DNA of 58,000 bases. Source: Adiantum capillus-veneris (lineage: Eukaryota > Streptophyta > Polypodiopsida > Polypodiales > Pteridaceae). Below the pieces are notes generated by a model. It saw only the letters and a program-made list of their open reading frames with translations, had not been told where the DNA came from and did not search any database. Location: positions 93,140,112 through 93,198,111 of the forward strand of contig CM043945.1 of the NCBI GenBank assembly GCA_014529385.2, written 5' to 3'. Within the stretch, counting starts at the first letter, position 1, and each line of letters starts with the position of its first letter. This document shows positions 46,661 to 57,742 of this stretch, piece after piece. Made by a program: the position numbers and the translations under genes.

Positions 46661-49353
46661 TAGAACTTGTAGTAGCAAACCAAAAAACCATGTGCATGCA
46701 ATATCATGTGATAACAATGTGCATACATACACCAAATATAATGTTTTACAATACCATATAGTAGTTGCAAAGACTAAAGCACGAAGCGGGATTTCTACAA
46801 CACCAAAATAGCAAATTTATAAAAACTCAAAATGTATTGGTTCTAGACATGAACACACTCTAACTAAAATGGAAACAGAGGCTAGAAGTTGCTTCTTCCT
46901 CTTTACAAAACATAAGTAGGGAAATACAAGATAATGAAATAGCTATAGACAACCATCGACGTAAAACCACTAATGAGTGAGTTGGCAAGATAAGGGCCAT
47001 GACTCTCCGTAGCTAGACCATGTGTCTTGTTGTAGCACCACATGATGATCCTCGTGTTGGCTATCTTGTGCCACTAACTAAGGCAAGCAACAAACCATGT
47101 GTTGAGCTTGATATCTCAGCAATACTCACTATTGGGTTCATCACTAAAACAAGCGTATCTTGTGAGAATTCTAATCGCTTCGCAATATTTTGACTCTAAT
47201 AACTCAAAACAAGTTCACAGAATGGATGCTTTTATATATTCAACACTTTTTGGCTTACGAAGATGTTCAACCCTTTTTTACTCAAGCTCAGTTGTCCCTT
47301 ACATCTTAGCCTTTAAGACAGTAAAGTATGCCTATTCTAGTAGAAGCAAAACCACTTCACCTATAGTACTCCCTTTGACAAAGAAGCAACAACTATAGCA
47401 AGTTATATAGCCTTCATGAACTCTTACCTAGTTCATAAGAATGAAAATAGAGATGCCTTTTTATATTTGTGACTTGGGGATAGAAAAACACCACAACCAA
47501 ATCACTATGGTGAAGATTTTAGCATAATAAATGTGTAGACTCAATTAGAAAAAAGCTAGGATAAATGTGCAATATGATTTGTAAAGTTAGATTGTTAAGT
47601 ATCAAATTCCAGTGTTGATGTTGTGACTTTTTTATGAAATGATGAGCTACTGAGAGATATTTTTATAAGCTTTTTGACCTCATGGTTGTAAATAAAGTTT
47701 GCTTGTACAAAGTGTACAAAGGTAATGTGCGTCAATGATAGTTGTACAAGGTACATAGTTTTGCTACTTTTATAAATAGAAGTGTTGCGACTTGAAAGTG
47801 TAAGTAAGTGCTTTAAAAACTAAACTTTTTATCAGCTTTGGGTTGTGAGTGAGCTTGGGTTTTTGGGAAAGAAGAAGAAACTAGTCGCAAGTCGAGCTTG
47901 CGATTAAAGGTGGGGTTTTGGAATAGAGGGCCTTGGGTCTTGATTGGAGAGTGTGTCTCTCATCAAAAAATCCATGAACATGGAGGTTTAGATCTACAAT
48001 TTCACCTTTGTTCATATTTGGTATGGTGATAAAGTTGCATGGTATAGAGCTCTCTTCGTAGTAAAAACCATATGATATGCTTATGAATGGGAGAGATTTT
48101 CCCTATGTTTTTCATCAATTTTTTCTAAGTTCTTTTATTGAACTTAGATTGATTTGGAATAGAATTTGATTTAAATGGGTTTTGGTCAAGTTATGTGTAT
48201 ATATGAGAGCACATATGGAGTCTCTACTAGCACATAGAAGGGCACTTGAGAGAGTGTGACTTTGTTTTTATCATCAAAAGTGCAATTGAGTATAGTGATA
48301 GTTGGGGCTGGTCGAGGTTGAGTGTGTGTAAGATTGAAGAAACTTCGTGAGTGAAGGTAAACCCATTACTCCTGAGAAAGCTATTCTCTTCATCCTCTTT
48401 TATTTGTGGTGTGAGGTACTATCGAGGCCATCCCACCAATCGTACACAATGTTAATATGTCCAAGTATATCTCAAGGCATCTTAAATACTGGTGCTTAAA
48501 TACTACCATCAACCTTGCAAGTTCATGCAGCTTTCTGTTTATCTAATTGATGCAATCCTAAGAAAATTCGCTCCTTAAGTTTATGGGTATTGAAGATGAA
48601 GTGAAACTTCTATAGAACCACATTTTCTCTTTCTGTATGGACTAAAGAAATGGCAACTCGTCAACATCGTCACTCTACTTTTCATTTAGAAGGCCTTAAA
48701 TAAACTCCCCATTTCTTTCTACACAATCTGGAAGGGCATGCAACTATTTTTTCCAAATTTCTTACAACTCTTTTGAAGGGTAGCATTTTCCTTGTCCTTG
48801 TCCTTGAGCCCTTTTATCTTTTGGAGGGCCCCTTAAAAAGGGTACACAAGCCCCCATACTCCCAAAGGTGACTTGCTACAACCTTTTTAATCTATTCTAT
48901 TTCCATCAACTCGACCCTTTTCACATCTTGTAGTATCGAAATGACATTACTTTTGATGCAAAGGGTGGTTGAGGCATCCCCTACCTAAAATTTAGTAGTC
49001 ACTCTTGGTTACTTCCCAATGTTGTGGATGAGGATACCCAAAAGCTATGGGGCACACACATCCATTTTCAAGGACCCTCTACAAATGCCTTTAGAAGGTG
49101 AATGGGAGAGCCCTCAAAAACCTCCTTGGAAGGGCCTTCTAACCTTAGGGCTGAAGAGCATGACTACTTTTTGCAGACCAATTCAGCTCTCTTTGAAATC
49201 ATGAGCTTGCCATGAGCTCAGCAATGATACTTTCCAATGGTGGTATGCCTTGAAGATAAAGGGTTTGATTATGGTTGCTATGATATAGAAAACTCTAATA
49301 TCAGGTGGAAGCCTTGTGAGCTCCTACAAAGATTAGGTCTAACTGAAGTGAAA
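46661..49353. other. Gene-free stretch after the gypsy truncation
   Basis: No copy of the 5' LTR promoter region and no integrase core was found here, so the gypsy 3' end is missing. A TTATAAATAGA motif at about 47770 resembles an LTR promoter, but no paired repeat was found. The open frames are short and without motifs. Confidence 0.45.
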
Positions 49354-49513
49354 TGAGCCATCACTAAGACCATGGCACTCATGTAACAGCCCAAGCAAAT
49401 AGGGTAAACTATTAAAGAAAGATAATGTCTAACTGAGCCATCACTAAGGCCAGGGCACTCATGCAACAGCCCAAGCAAATAGGATAAACTATCAAACAAA
49501 ACAAGAAACCCTG
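49354..49513. repeat. Tandem duplication, 80-bp unit
   Basis: TGAGCCATCACTAAGACCAT at 49354 recurs as TGAGCCATCACTAAGGCCAG at 49434. Both continue with GGCACTCATGxAACAGCCCA and a shared AAATAGG-TAAACTAT block. Confidence 0.92.
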
Positions 49514-49861
49514 AAAGGCTTGTGATGGAGAACCTCAAAGAAATCCTTCTCAATTTGGATGAGATAAGCCAGTCTCAGCATTGTAAAGTAATCACAAAAA
49601 CCTCTTTATGCCCATCTATCTGCTGCTAACTAGCTTTAATGACAAACCCATCTGCCAGCACCAAGATGGCAAACACTTGCAATTTCTCTTTAGCTTACAC
49701 AGAGCAAGAACCTCAAGAAAAAAGAAAAGAGTTACACCATAGGTAAAGACACCTTGCCTTAAAAGAGCTACATGCATATGCAGAGAAATGTACAGCTCGT
49801 CTCCTCTCAAGATCTCATCTACAAGCTTCTAGTGGCATCAGTCCTCATAAGCAAAACATAT

Positions 49862-52751
49862 TTACACTGCAGTTGTCTTCCTAGTCTTGGCTGTGATTGC
49901 TTTTTGCCCCAAGTCTATCATTTTTGAGTCTCTCTTACCCTTCAGAAAAGCTTCACCGTTCCAGATGAAAGGGCTGTCTTGCTTCCTTGTGGTGACTTTG
50001 ATCTTCTTTTCCTTGAGATAATCATCACCAATCTTTTTGGAGTGTACAACAAGAGCACTAAGTGCAGCCGATCGATTGGCATCCCATTCTTCTGAGCTCC
50101 CATAATCAATATCATTCGCATCAGCAGACTTAGAATCATCATCACTATTGTAAGTATCAGAAGCATCCTCTAGATGGCCTTCATCATCCGAGCTGCTCGA
50201 CACTACAATTGCATCGCAAAGGGAGTCCCTCTCACTTGCAGCACCGTGCTGCTTTTGCTTTTCCTTGCCCTCTTTTCCTCCACACTTGATTCCCTGTTTC
50301 TGTTGGTGACGCTTGTTCGATTTCACAGTTTCAAACAGCCCCTGCACTAGACCATTCCTGTAGCTCATCCTCGAGACCCTGCTGTAGACACTATGGGATG
50401 AGCAAGTCTTGCTTGCATTCCGATTGTTTGCATGTTTTGATGGTAGAAAATCAGCAGATAGCTTCGATATGCGATTAAACGTGGCTGTGAAGGCATAACC
50501 AGCACAATCCACATTTTGTTTTATCCCATAGAAAACCACCTGCAAATGGTCCAACACATGTGGAACAGAGTCAACCAACTCCCAAAGCAAACAAAACAGA
50601 TTTTCCTACTATGGTCAAGCTTCATAAAGTATGATGCCTAAAAAAACAGGTGTCTTTGTGTCGTTAGATTCTTTGTGAGTAAGCGTGTGCATATGAATGC
50701 ATGCTTTTACAAAAGAAGAAATGAAGTTTTTGTTGGTTGACAATCCCCTAAATGTGAATCCTAGTAGCATAACTATGCTAGGGCATGGAAATATCTCTCA
50801 TGAGGACTTGCGTGAGTGCACGAGCGTGCCTTTACAAAAGAAAAAATGAAAGAGTTTGCCTACATGAGTGCAGGAGCAGACAAATTGTGAGCTTTTTGTT
50901 TACTAGTAAGAAAATCTAAAATATCCGGTGCAAGAGGAAACCTTTAGCACAGACTGCTTCTGCACAAAGTGTTGTGTATCAAAATATTTTGATACAATGT
51001 GGGCTAGACTGTAGACCCAATGTTCGAACCGGCCAGGCTTGCTCTTGTCTCTCGGCCTCAGCTCGACCATCCGCATCCCTGCCTTGAAGGCATGCTTATT
51101 ACCTTCTAAGCTGCCTTTGAGAATGTCTGCCTGAATTAAAATCCAGTGGTGGAAAGCAACAAATTGAGATTTTTGGAAGATAGGTCAGCAAGCATTTCAT
51201 TTACATAAAATCTTAGTTGCAAAGTTATTTAGAGCACATTGACAAAATTGTCATTTTCTGACAGCCTTAATCTTCCCAAATGACAAGATAGGCCATGAGA
51301 TGGCATTAGATTAGTATCAAAGACTCAAAAGAGTATCAGTTCTGATGTTCAGGAGCTACAAATGTGTCTACAAAATGATGCAGGAAATGGTGTGCATAGA
51401 TAATGCATTAAGCTATTCCTTTTCCTGCTAATCTACATCGTAAATCAACAAGAGAAGAAACTCTGTTCAACTGCTATTCTTGCCATGCTCGTCATAAGTT
51501 TCTTGCATAGTATGAACACAGTTTTACATAGTACGAACACAGTTTTACATAGTACAAACACAGTTTTACAATCATTCATCACATTCAGCCCGCTATACTT
51601 AACAAGCCCATGGCAAAAAGATTCTACAGTTGTGTGAGGACAGCAAAGTTCTTAGCAGGAGTAATAAATTGGCATGCCTGTTGTAGGTTGTGTTTGGTGA
51701 GGAGACGCTGTGCATTCTTCAGGGCTTGTTGAGCCTCAATATCAGGAGTATCTGGATGCAATCCGAGTTCAAGCATCTTCCGTATCCTTATTTGAATACC
51801 CACTTCAGGTTTATCTTCATTAAGCTCTGTATGAGCACCTGCAAAAATAAAGGAGTACTTTCAACTACATACCCGCCACTACCACATCAATGCTGATGAT
51901 GTATCTCTGTTCGTAATGTTGATGTGTATGTACTTGCATGTTAAATTACCTCTGTTTGTATGCTCATCTTCATGGTCATGCACATCCACCACAAAAGCCT
52001 CCAGAGTAACGGAGCCCTTGCAATACTTCTTTGTCCCATACGATTCATCATCATCACTTGTGTCAACTTCACTGCTGGCACTTGAGTCATCGCTGCTAAT
52101 ACTGGGCTCATTCTGAATGGGTCTTCTCCTGGCATTTCTTTTTGCAGCAGGACCCTGGTTTTCTTTCCCATCAGAGGGCAACGGATGTGTAAGGGAGTTT
52201 TTGGAATCTCTGCTGGCAACAGGGCTTTTATGTTTCTCTTTTTTGCAGGGCTTCAAAGGTGCGAATGTGCCATTAGGGCTTTTGTTAAGATCTGGCAGTT
52301 GAGTATTTGTCTTTCCATGGAAGGGAAGGGGGTTCTTCGTATCCAATTTTGATGTATTCGCATCAAATTCTGAGAAAGGTGACTTGTCCGCTCGATGATG
52401 CAAACCCTGATGCTGAGCAGGTTTGATATCAGAGATAGGGACAAAAGGCTGACTGAAGCGGATGGGTTCAAGCTTGTGATGTGCTCTTGCCTTCTTAGAG
52501 TGAAGACTAGAGGAGCAGGGGAAGCAGAAGGCGAGGGACTCACCGCGGCCGCCACAGAGGATGCAGACGAGGAGGGCAACAGCAATCTCGCAATTATCGC
52601 AAATGCGGAGCGGCTTGAGGATATGATGGGCACGAGCTCTTTTGGTGTGCAGGCACTTGGAGCAAGGAGCGCAGAAGAGAAGGTCTTCATCTTCGCAAAA
52701 CAGAGATGCCGGGGTAACCTCGCACTCTGCACAGCTCGGAGGACTCGTCAT
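49862..52751 (-). CDS. B-box-like zinc-finger protein with DUF2786-like region, four exons
   Basis: Minus-strand exons: 52751-51950, 51838-51678, 51130-50942, 50539-49862 (stop included), giving about 609 residues. The exons join in phase with no stop. Exon 1 has two B-box-like fingers, CAECEVTPASLFC...CAPC...H and CDNCEIAVALLVC...CFPC...H, each followed by KxARAHHxLxPx. The second has a longer loop. A polar, phosphorylatable linker with an acidic serine run follows. Exon 2 (IQIRIRKMLELGLHPDTPD, IEAQQALKNAQRLLTKHNL) is DUF2786-like. Exons 3 and 4 (FEHWVYSLAHIVSKYFDTQ, VVFYGIKQNVDCAGYAFTAT) fit its continuation. The tail is basic and acidic, suggesting a nuclear protein. An upstream in-frame ATG at 52817 would add 22 residues. 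B-boxes usually mediate protein contacts; the function of DUF2786 is not known to me. Confidence 0.82.
50540..50941 (-). other. Intron 3 of the B-box/DUF2786 gene (GT-AG)
   Basis: Donor CTAAAG/GTTTCC at 50942/50941 and acceptor CATTTGCAG/GTGG at 50540/50539. Both flanking exons are in phase 0 (exon 3 is exactly 63 codons). Confidence 0.8.
51131..51677 (-). other. Intron 2 of the B-box/DUF2786 gene, GC-AG type
   Basis: Exon 2 coding sequence ends CTACAACAG at 51678 and is followed by GCATGC. No GT is placed to preserve the frame and the conserved segment. The acceptor AATTCAG lies at 51137-51131. Joining NLQQ to ADILKG keeps frame and family pattern. GC-AG introns are a known minor class. The intron also holds a 21-bp tandem triplicate at 51508-51570. 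Confidence 0.65.
51508..51570. repeat. Three tandem copies of a 21-bp unit in intron 2
   Basis: Units begin TAGTATG, TAGTACG and TAGTACA and each continues AACACAGTTTTACA. The copies differ only at those positions. Confidence 0.92.
51839..51949 (-). other. Intron 1 of the B-box/DUF2786 gene (GT-AG)
   Basis: Donor AACAGAG/GTAATT at 51950/51949 and acceptor TTTTTGCAG/GTGC at 51839/51838. The intron is 111 bp and splits a glycine codon after its first base. Both junctions are close to consensus. Confidence 0.85.
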
Positions 52752-52859
52752 GGACGCTAAATTACTCCCGCTCTGCCTGATTGCACCGTTAAATTTCAAA
52801 CGCCGTAGTCTAGACATTTGCTGGCCTTTGGAACTGGAAATATTCAAAATCTAGGTAAG

Positions 52860-53010
52860 AACCAGCCATCAAGGTTGCACGAGACCGGCAGTGGGCACTG
52901 GAGTCTCGACAATAGAGTCCTGCCCAAGATTGGGCGGGCATTGAACTATTTGACATCGAGCATGACAAGGGAGTTCCCAACCAATGCACTACGCAGGCTT
53001 GCTGACAAGC
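52860..53010 (-). mobile_element. tRNA-derived SINE-like head, minus strand
   Basis: On the minus strand a pol III A-box-like TAGTGCATTGGTT (plus 52979-52991) is followed about 40 bp later by a B-box-like GTTCAATGCCC (plus 52936-52946), the spacing of a tRNA promoter. The body seems to run towards 52860 and meets the 5' side of the host gene. No A tail or target duplication was found, so the limits are approximate. Confidence 0.5.
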
Positions 53011-53049
53011 ATGTAGAGTTTCATACATTCTGATGTGTAAAGCATGATG

Positions 53050-53330
53050 TCCCCAAAGAGTTGGTCTAACGGTAAGGCTTTGGCCTCTCAACCTCTAGGT
53101 TGAGGGTCAAATCCCTCGTTGGGTCACACTCTTGAGGGACACCTTGTGCTCACATTGCTAGGGCTCTTGCCTTGGGACACTCGAGTGCATCCTCCTCCTA
53201 GGGTGGATCACCCGAGGAGGAGGTTCCTAGTTGGTTGCTACTGCCCTTGCCCGAACATGTAACATGGCTAATACTTGGAAGGGATAAGCACCTCCCCCTG
53301 TGGGCCCTCTGGTGTGTCAGAAAAAAAAAG
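53050..53330 (+). mobile_element. tRNA-derived SINE-like element, plus strand
   Basis: An A box TGGTCTAACGGT (53062-53073) and a B box GGTCAAATCCC (53105-53115) lie about 43 bp apart, with a tRNA-like AACCTCTAGGTTGAGG segment between. A body of about 200 bp follows and reaches an A9 run at 53321-53329. It is not a tRNA gene, because no closed acceptor stem is formed. The sequence past the A run again has GGGATGGGCACG...GGTGTGT, similar to the body, so the 3' limit is uncertain. Confidence 0.6.
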
Positions 53331-54870
53331 GCATGCTTGCTCGTCCCGAAAAGGGATGGGCACGCACCCCTTTGGTGTGTATCTAGCCTCACATGGGCCT
53401 CCCGTTGTTCCCAACTCCAAGCCACTCACTATATGGCACATTGTCAAGACACATGGGATCTATGGCTAGAAAGAGGCTTCACGATGTGGTTTGATCTATG
53501 TCCATAGATCCAATGAACTAAGAATAAAATTATGGACAATTAAAGAAAGGGATGAACTAGGGGTGTGTTGAAAATTTTGGGAACTTAAAACAAGATGTTG
53601 TAGGGACGGGTCATTGGCTGACCTTTCCCTGTAATCCAGACGACTGATGGTGACCAACGGATGTCGGGAGCCATGGAGAGTGTGGATTGATGCGAAAGGT
53701 CAGCCACCAATGACCTTTTCCGGCCGTAAGAGTTGGTGAGAGAGGGGGCAAAAAAGTTTCTGCATGCTGAGTTGTCAATGGTAGAAGTGATTCTGAGCAT
53801 TGAGCTTATGAATCATGAATTCTGCAAATGTGTGTGTATCAGACAATTCCAAAGACTGAGGTGTCGATGGCAGCTTGAAGGGGCGACGTTAATCATCTGT
53901 ATTGTACATTTCGATTGCTGAGTTGGATGAGAGTAATTCATCTGCAGATTGTCCATGTGTTCTGACAAATTCCACATGCTGAGGTGTCGTCAATCGAGGG
54001 ATTGCATGCTTATAAAGTAATGGCAGATGATAGAACGGCCCTGATCAACTACCCCTTGATTGCCAACCTTTATGAAAAGTGAATGCATCACATTGGTCTA
54101 CCATTAGTCAATTGAGCACTAATTTTAGAGAAGCATAGAGATTATTAATATAATCTCACTCACTTTTGTGAGTTTGGCAAACAAAAAAATCTCCCCTTCA
54201 TGGTGCTGAAAATAGAAAGCAAATGAACATCACCAGTTAGAACTTTTGTAAAATAAGCTCATTTACCAATATAGCCCAAGAACAAAGTTGTTCTACTTGC
54301 ACCTTGATTTTGCATTGAACTTCAATAGAAATCAAAGCCTTAAAAATTCTTTCACTTTCTTGACAGAACAATTATTCTAATTTGCAAGTTGAGACTCTTT
54401 CGCTTTTGTATTCATAGCTTTCATCACTTCAGCTTGTACATCCCTTGATGATGAGCTTTGCAAACCATGCAGAAAGAACACATGCAAGATTGCACCTGAA
54501 GGAATAAAAGAGAGAGGGAGTTTATTACTAGCTTTGGAAGCCATATAAAGTGAGTGCCTAGTTTTAAAAATGTGAACATAACCCCATTGATACCTAGATG
54601 CCCACCCATTGTCTCTCTCTCTCTCACACACACACTTGTTGCTTCTTGTTCCTCTCTCTGTCAACACCAAGTGTTCATCATAAGGTAGAAAAATAGAAGC
54701 AGATAATGTTCACATCAACAAATCTACACAATTGGCTTCTAAACCAAGAGCTGCAATATAAACCTCCATCTTCATCTCATGCTCCATCTCTGCGCCATTT
54801 TATGTCCTACTTGTTTGGTCCTCATCTCCAACCATGTCTTCATCTATTACTCCATCTGTTGTAAGTCTGA
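53331..54870. other. Gene-free stretch upstream of the host gene
   Basis: Holds an inverted repeat (separate entry). It also has a weak duplication of a GACAATTCC...CTGAGGTGTCG block at about 53842 and 53963. No coding sequence was recognised; short open frames lack motifs. Confidence 0.45.
53609..53715. repeat. Inverted repeat with 19-22 bp arms
   Basis: GGTCATTGGCTGACCTTTC at 53609-53627 is answered by GAAAGGTCAGCC-ACCAATGACC at 53694-53715, its reverse complement apart from a 3-base insertion. The spacer is about 66 bp. It could form a stem-loop or be a small MITE remnant; no target duplication was identified. Confidence 0.75.
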
Positions 54871-55134
54871 CTAGGTCGATGCCCACATTCCATAATGCTC
54901 GTCGTAGGTGAAGAATCTGCCATGAAGTGAGGGTTTTGAAGATGAGTGATGTAATCCATCGATGCATGAATATGTACTCTTTTCCATACCAATAACATGA
55001 TTCACATTCTCTCCCTCTCTTTGACTATCACGTGGGGATTCTACTTCCCACTCTTCTTCATTTGCTCCTCTTCCCCTTTTATTCCTCATAAGCCCGCTAC
55101 ATGAAAAATGCTCGACCATAACTTTGCATGGCAT
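54871..55134 (-). CDS. Unassigned small ORF (doubtful)
   Basis: An 87-codon ATG-started frame of mixed composition contains MRNKRGRGANEEEWEVESPR and HSSSKPSLHGRFFTYDEH. It does not look like a low-complexity shadow, but I recognise no domain, no splice partner and no promoter. It could be an exon of a gene or a chance frame. Confidence 0.15.
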   Translation of the reverse strand: MPCKVMVEHFSCSGLMRNKRGRGANEEEWEVESPRDSQREGENVNHVIGMEKSTYSCIDGLHHSSSKPSLHGRFFTYDEHYGMWAST

Positions 55135-55376
55135 TGAAAGATGGAAGAACTTGGGCTATAGGTTCCTCATGCTTGCTAAAGCAGCAAGCAACTCCATTGG
55201 TGGCTCGCCAGGCACAGCTGCACCACATTTTCCATGGTACACACCCCATCAATGGAATGCTCCTCAAAATGCAACCACGTCAAGACCGACTCCCCGACAC
55301 CAACTACGTGTCCTTCCTTGTCTCAGTCAATCTTGCTTTGCTAGCTTTAAAAAATCCATGAACGACATCTATTTGG

Positions 55377-55379
<3 letters not shown>

Positions 55380-55414
<35 letters not shown>
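55380..55414. repeat. (GA)n microsatellite
   Basis: About 35 bp of pure GA repeat. Confidence 0.93.
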
Positions 55415-55417
<3 letters not shown>

Positions 55418-55620
55418 CTCGAAGGTACTACAAATAATTTGTAAGGTTGGTGATGATGAAATGGGAAACCTAGGAGTAGATAACTTGGGAGCCATAGGGT
55501 GTTTTTCCTTGATTGTAGCATGCATGGAACATCTATCACTTTTTGTCGCTTCTTCTTTCTCTCTCCTCTAGCTATCTATCTACATTAGGGATTTCCCCTT
55601 TCTTTTTGCAAGAATTGATA

Positions 55621-55623
<3 letters not shown>

Positions 55624-55702
<79 letters not shown>

Positions 55703-55729
55703 ACACACACACACACACACACACACACA
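55624..55729. repeat. (CT)n followed by (CA)n microsatellite
   Basis: CT repeat to about 55698 passes into CA repeat to 55729. Confidence 0.95.
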
Positions 55730-55827
55730 TTCTATAGGACTGCACATGAATGTTGTTACCCGCACCTCCAAGAGCTTGCATTGTGCACTGGTTTGTGATA
55801 TGTGAGATGGGCTACTTAATATGTAAA

Positions 55828-55937
<110 letters not shown>

Positions 55938-55989
55938 CAAAGTTGCGGACTTCCCTTTTTCTCCTCCAACCTCAATGACAAAGTCTTGA

Positions 55990-56583
55990 TGGTCAATGAA
56001 ACTTCGGTTCATCATACTAGTGAAAGTAGCTGGTGCATTTGTCAGACCAAATGGCATGGCTAGAAATTCATAGTGCCCCGTTTGTGTTCTGAATGCAGTT
56101 TTGTAGACATCTTCTTCGAACATTTTAACTTGTGATACCCCGATTTAAGGTCTATTTTGCTAAAAATGTTTGCCCCTTTTAGTTTGTCCAGTAGATCATC
56201 CACTCTAGGAAAAGGAAATATATTCTTAATAGTGATCTTGTTTAGAGCTTTGTAGTCAATACACATACGAAAGGTTTCATTTTTCTTCTTAACAAGAAGT
56301 ATTGGAGCCCATATGGTGAACTATTTGGTCTAATAGGACCCTAGTCAAGTAAATCTGTGATTTGATTTTGTAATTCCTTATGTGTGGTTGGGTTTACACG
56401 GTATGGTGCTTTGCAGGGTAGTTCACTACCTAGGATATTATCAATTTTATGGTCTTCAGGGCGTGATGGTGGTATTCTAGGACGCAAACCATGCATGAAA
56501 CAATGTTTAAATTGTGAGAAAAATTTATCGTGTGAAGAGTCTTGAGGAGTTTCGGTTTGAGCAGATAGTTGGTTTACAAGCAC
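55990..56583 (-). pseudogene. pol: gypsy reverse transcriptase N-terminal half, broken
   Basis: From 56583 the minus strand reads HKIDNILGSELPCKAPYR and ELQNQITDLLD, then meets a stop. SSPYG follows in the same frame, and then another frame reads [27 protein letters not shown] (first catalytic Asp) and [20 protein letters not shown]. Homology ends after SMMNRSF. The catalytic YLDD box and everything beyond it are absent. Confidence 0.8.
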
Positions 56584-56589
56584 TAGATA

Positions 56590-57010
56590 TGTTTTAATTT
56601 GCTTTCAAATTGCTCATTTGGCTTGAGTGTGAGAAAGTAGTGACAATTTTTTATGTTCTAAGATTGCTTGGATGGAGTAGGTTTTGTTTTCACGAGTGAG
56701 AGTTAAAGCACGTGTTTTGTAATTGATTAGTGGGTTAAACTCATGACAAAAAGGCATCCCCAAAATCATATTAATACCATGCAAAGGTGCGACTATAAAT
56801 GTATGTGTATGAGAAAATTCACCAATGCAAACTTCAACAGCGACTTGATTGATTATTAGAAATAGTTTTCACTTTGTGAGGTGAAGAGAGTTGTGAAAGA
56901 GAAATATGTTATATGAACCATGTAGAGATGAAATCATGGCTACTACCATCATCTTAAAGAATTGTGATATCTTCACCTTTATTTGTGCCTTTCACTTTGA
57001 GAAGAGTGTG
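56590..57010 (-). pseudogene. pol: gypsy protease, broken
   Basis: The segment begins in VKGTNKGEDITIL, passes a stop, and reads DDGSSHDFIS, the place of the D-S-G-S-(S/T)-H-N-F-I motif. It ends with a block containing HGINMILGMPF, the typical G-(I/M)-(D/N)-(V/M)-ILG-M motif. Frames shift several times. The Asp-Ser-Gly triad reads D-G-S in this copy. Confidence 0.6.
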
Positions 57011-57181
57011 TGGAGATATAGGAATACCTGTAGAATTGTGGCATCATACTCAATATCATAGCCCTCACCATAATTGGCCTCAACTTCATTGTCATTGGGA
57101 TTAGCATCTTTCATGAGGTTAATTTGTGCATCGTTGAGGTCGTTGTTGTATGGCCTTTGGTTATGGTTGCGTGCGACTCCA

Positions 57182-57742
57182 TTTTGGATTGCAATCCATG
57201 TTCTATCATATTTGGATCCCAAATTTGGCTCATTGGTTGCTTGCAATGTCAGTAGTCTACTTCCAAACTTTGTTTTGGATTTGAACAAGGTTTGGCCAAT
57301 CAAAAGCAAATGTTTTGTTTGCCTTGCGGTTTTTGACTAGCTACTGATATTTTGGTGATTTGACCAACTTTTGCAATTTTTTTACTATGGTGCCTTTAGA
57401 GAAGGTTGTTTCAAATATTATAAGCTCCCTACTACTCAAATCTCAACCTCAGATGCTCAAAAGGTACATGGATTGCGATCCATGTTTGACAACATTTTGG
57501 CATCCTTATAGAGGTCAACTCCCAACCTTTTTTAAATTTGGATCTCTAAAAGTTGGAAACCCCAAATTTTGGTCAATCTCCTAAGCTTTTGCAGGTTTGG
57601 TCCAATATCTTGATTTTGAGTGTGTTTTTAGTGTCAATTTCACTCCAAAGTTGTGGATTCAGTTGTTAGGAGTCACCCTTGACCCACTAGTATCAGTCTT
57701 TGGTCAATCTGTCATCAAGGGTACATGGATTGCGATCCATGT
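57182..57742. repeat. Three near-palindromes in a degenerate repeat array
   Basis: ACATGGATTGCGATCCATGT occurs exactly at 57466-57485 and 57723-57742, with a diverged copy at 57182-57201 (ending GATTGCAATCCATGT). The arms ACATGGAT and ATCCATGT pair perfectly around a TGCG loop. Spacings are 284 and 257 bp. Sequence between copies shares only short words such as AAATTTGG and CCCAAATTT. The first copy overlaps the gag-like end of the adjacent gypsy remnant. Confidence 0.8.

Noticed and set aside
47760-47800. TTATAAATAGA as promoter of a gypsy 3' LTR
   Set aside because: No similarity to the 29.4-30.3 kb LTR was found and no PPT precedes it.
53050-53130. A functional tRNA gene
   Set aside because: A and B boxes are present but the acceptor stem does not pair and the anticodon arm is irregular; a SINE head fits better.
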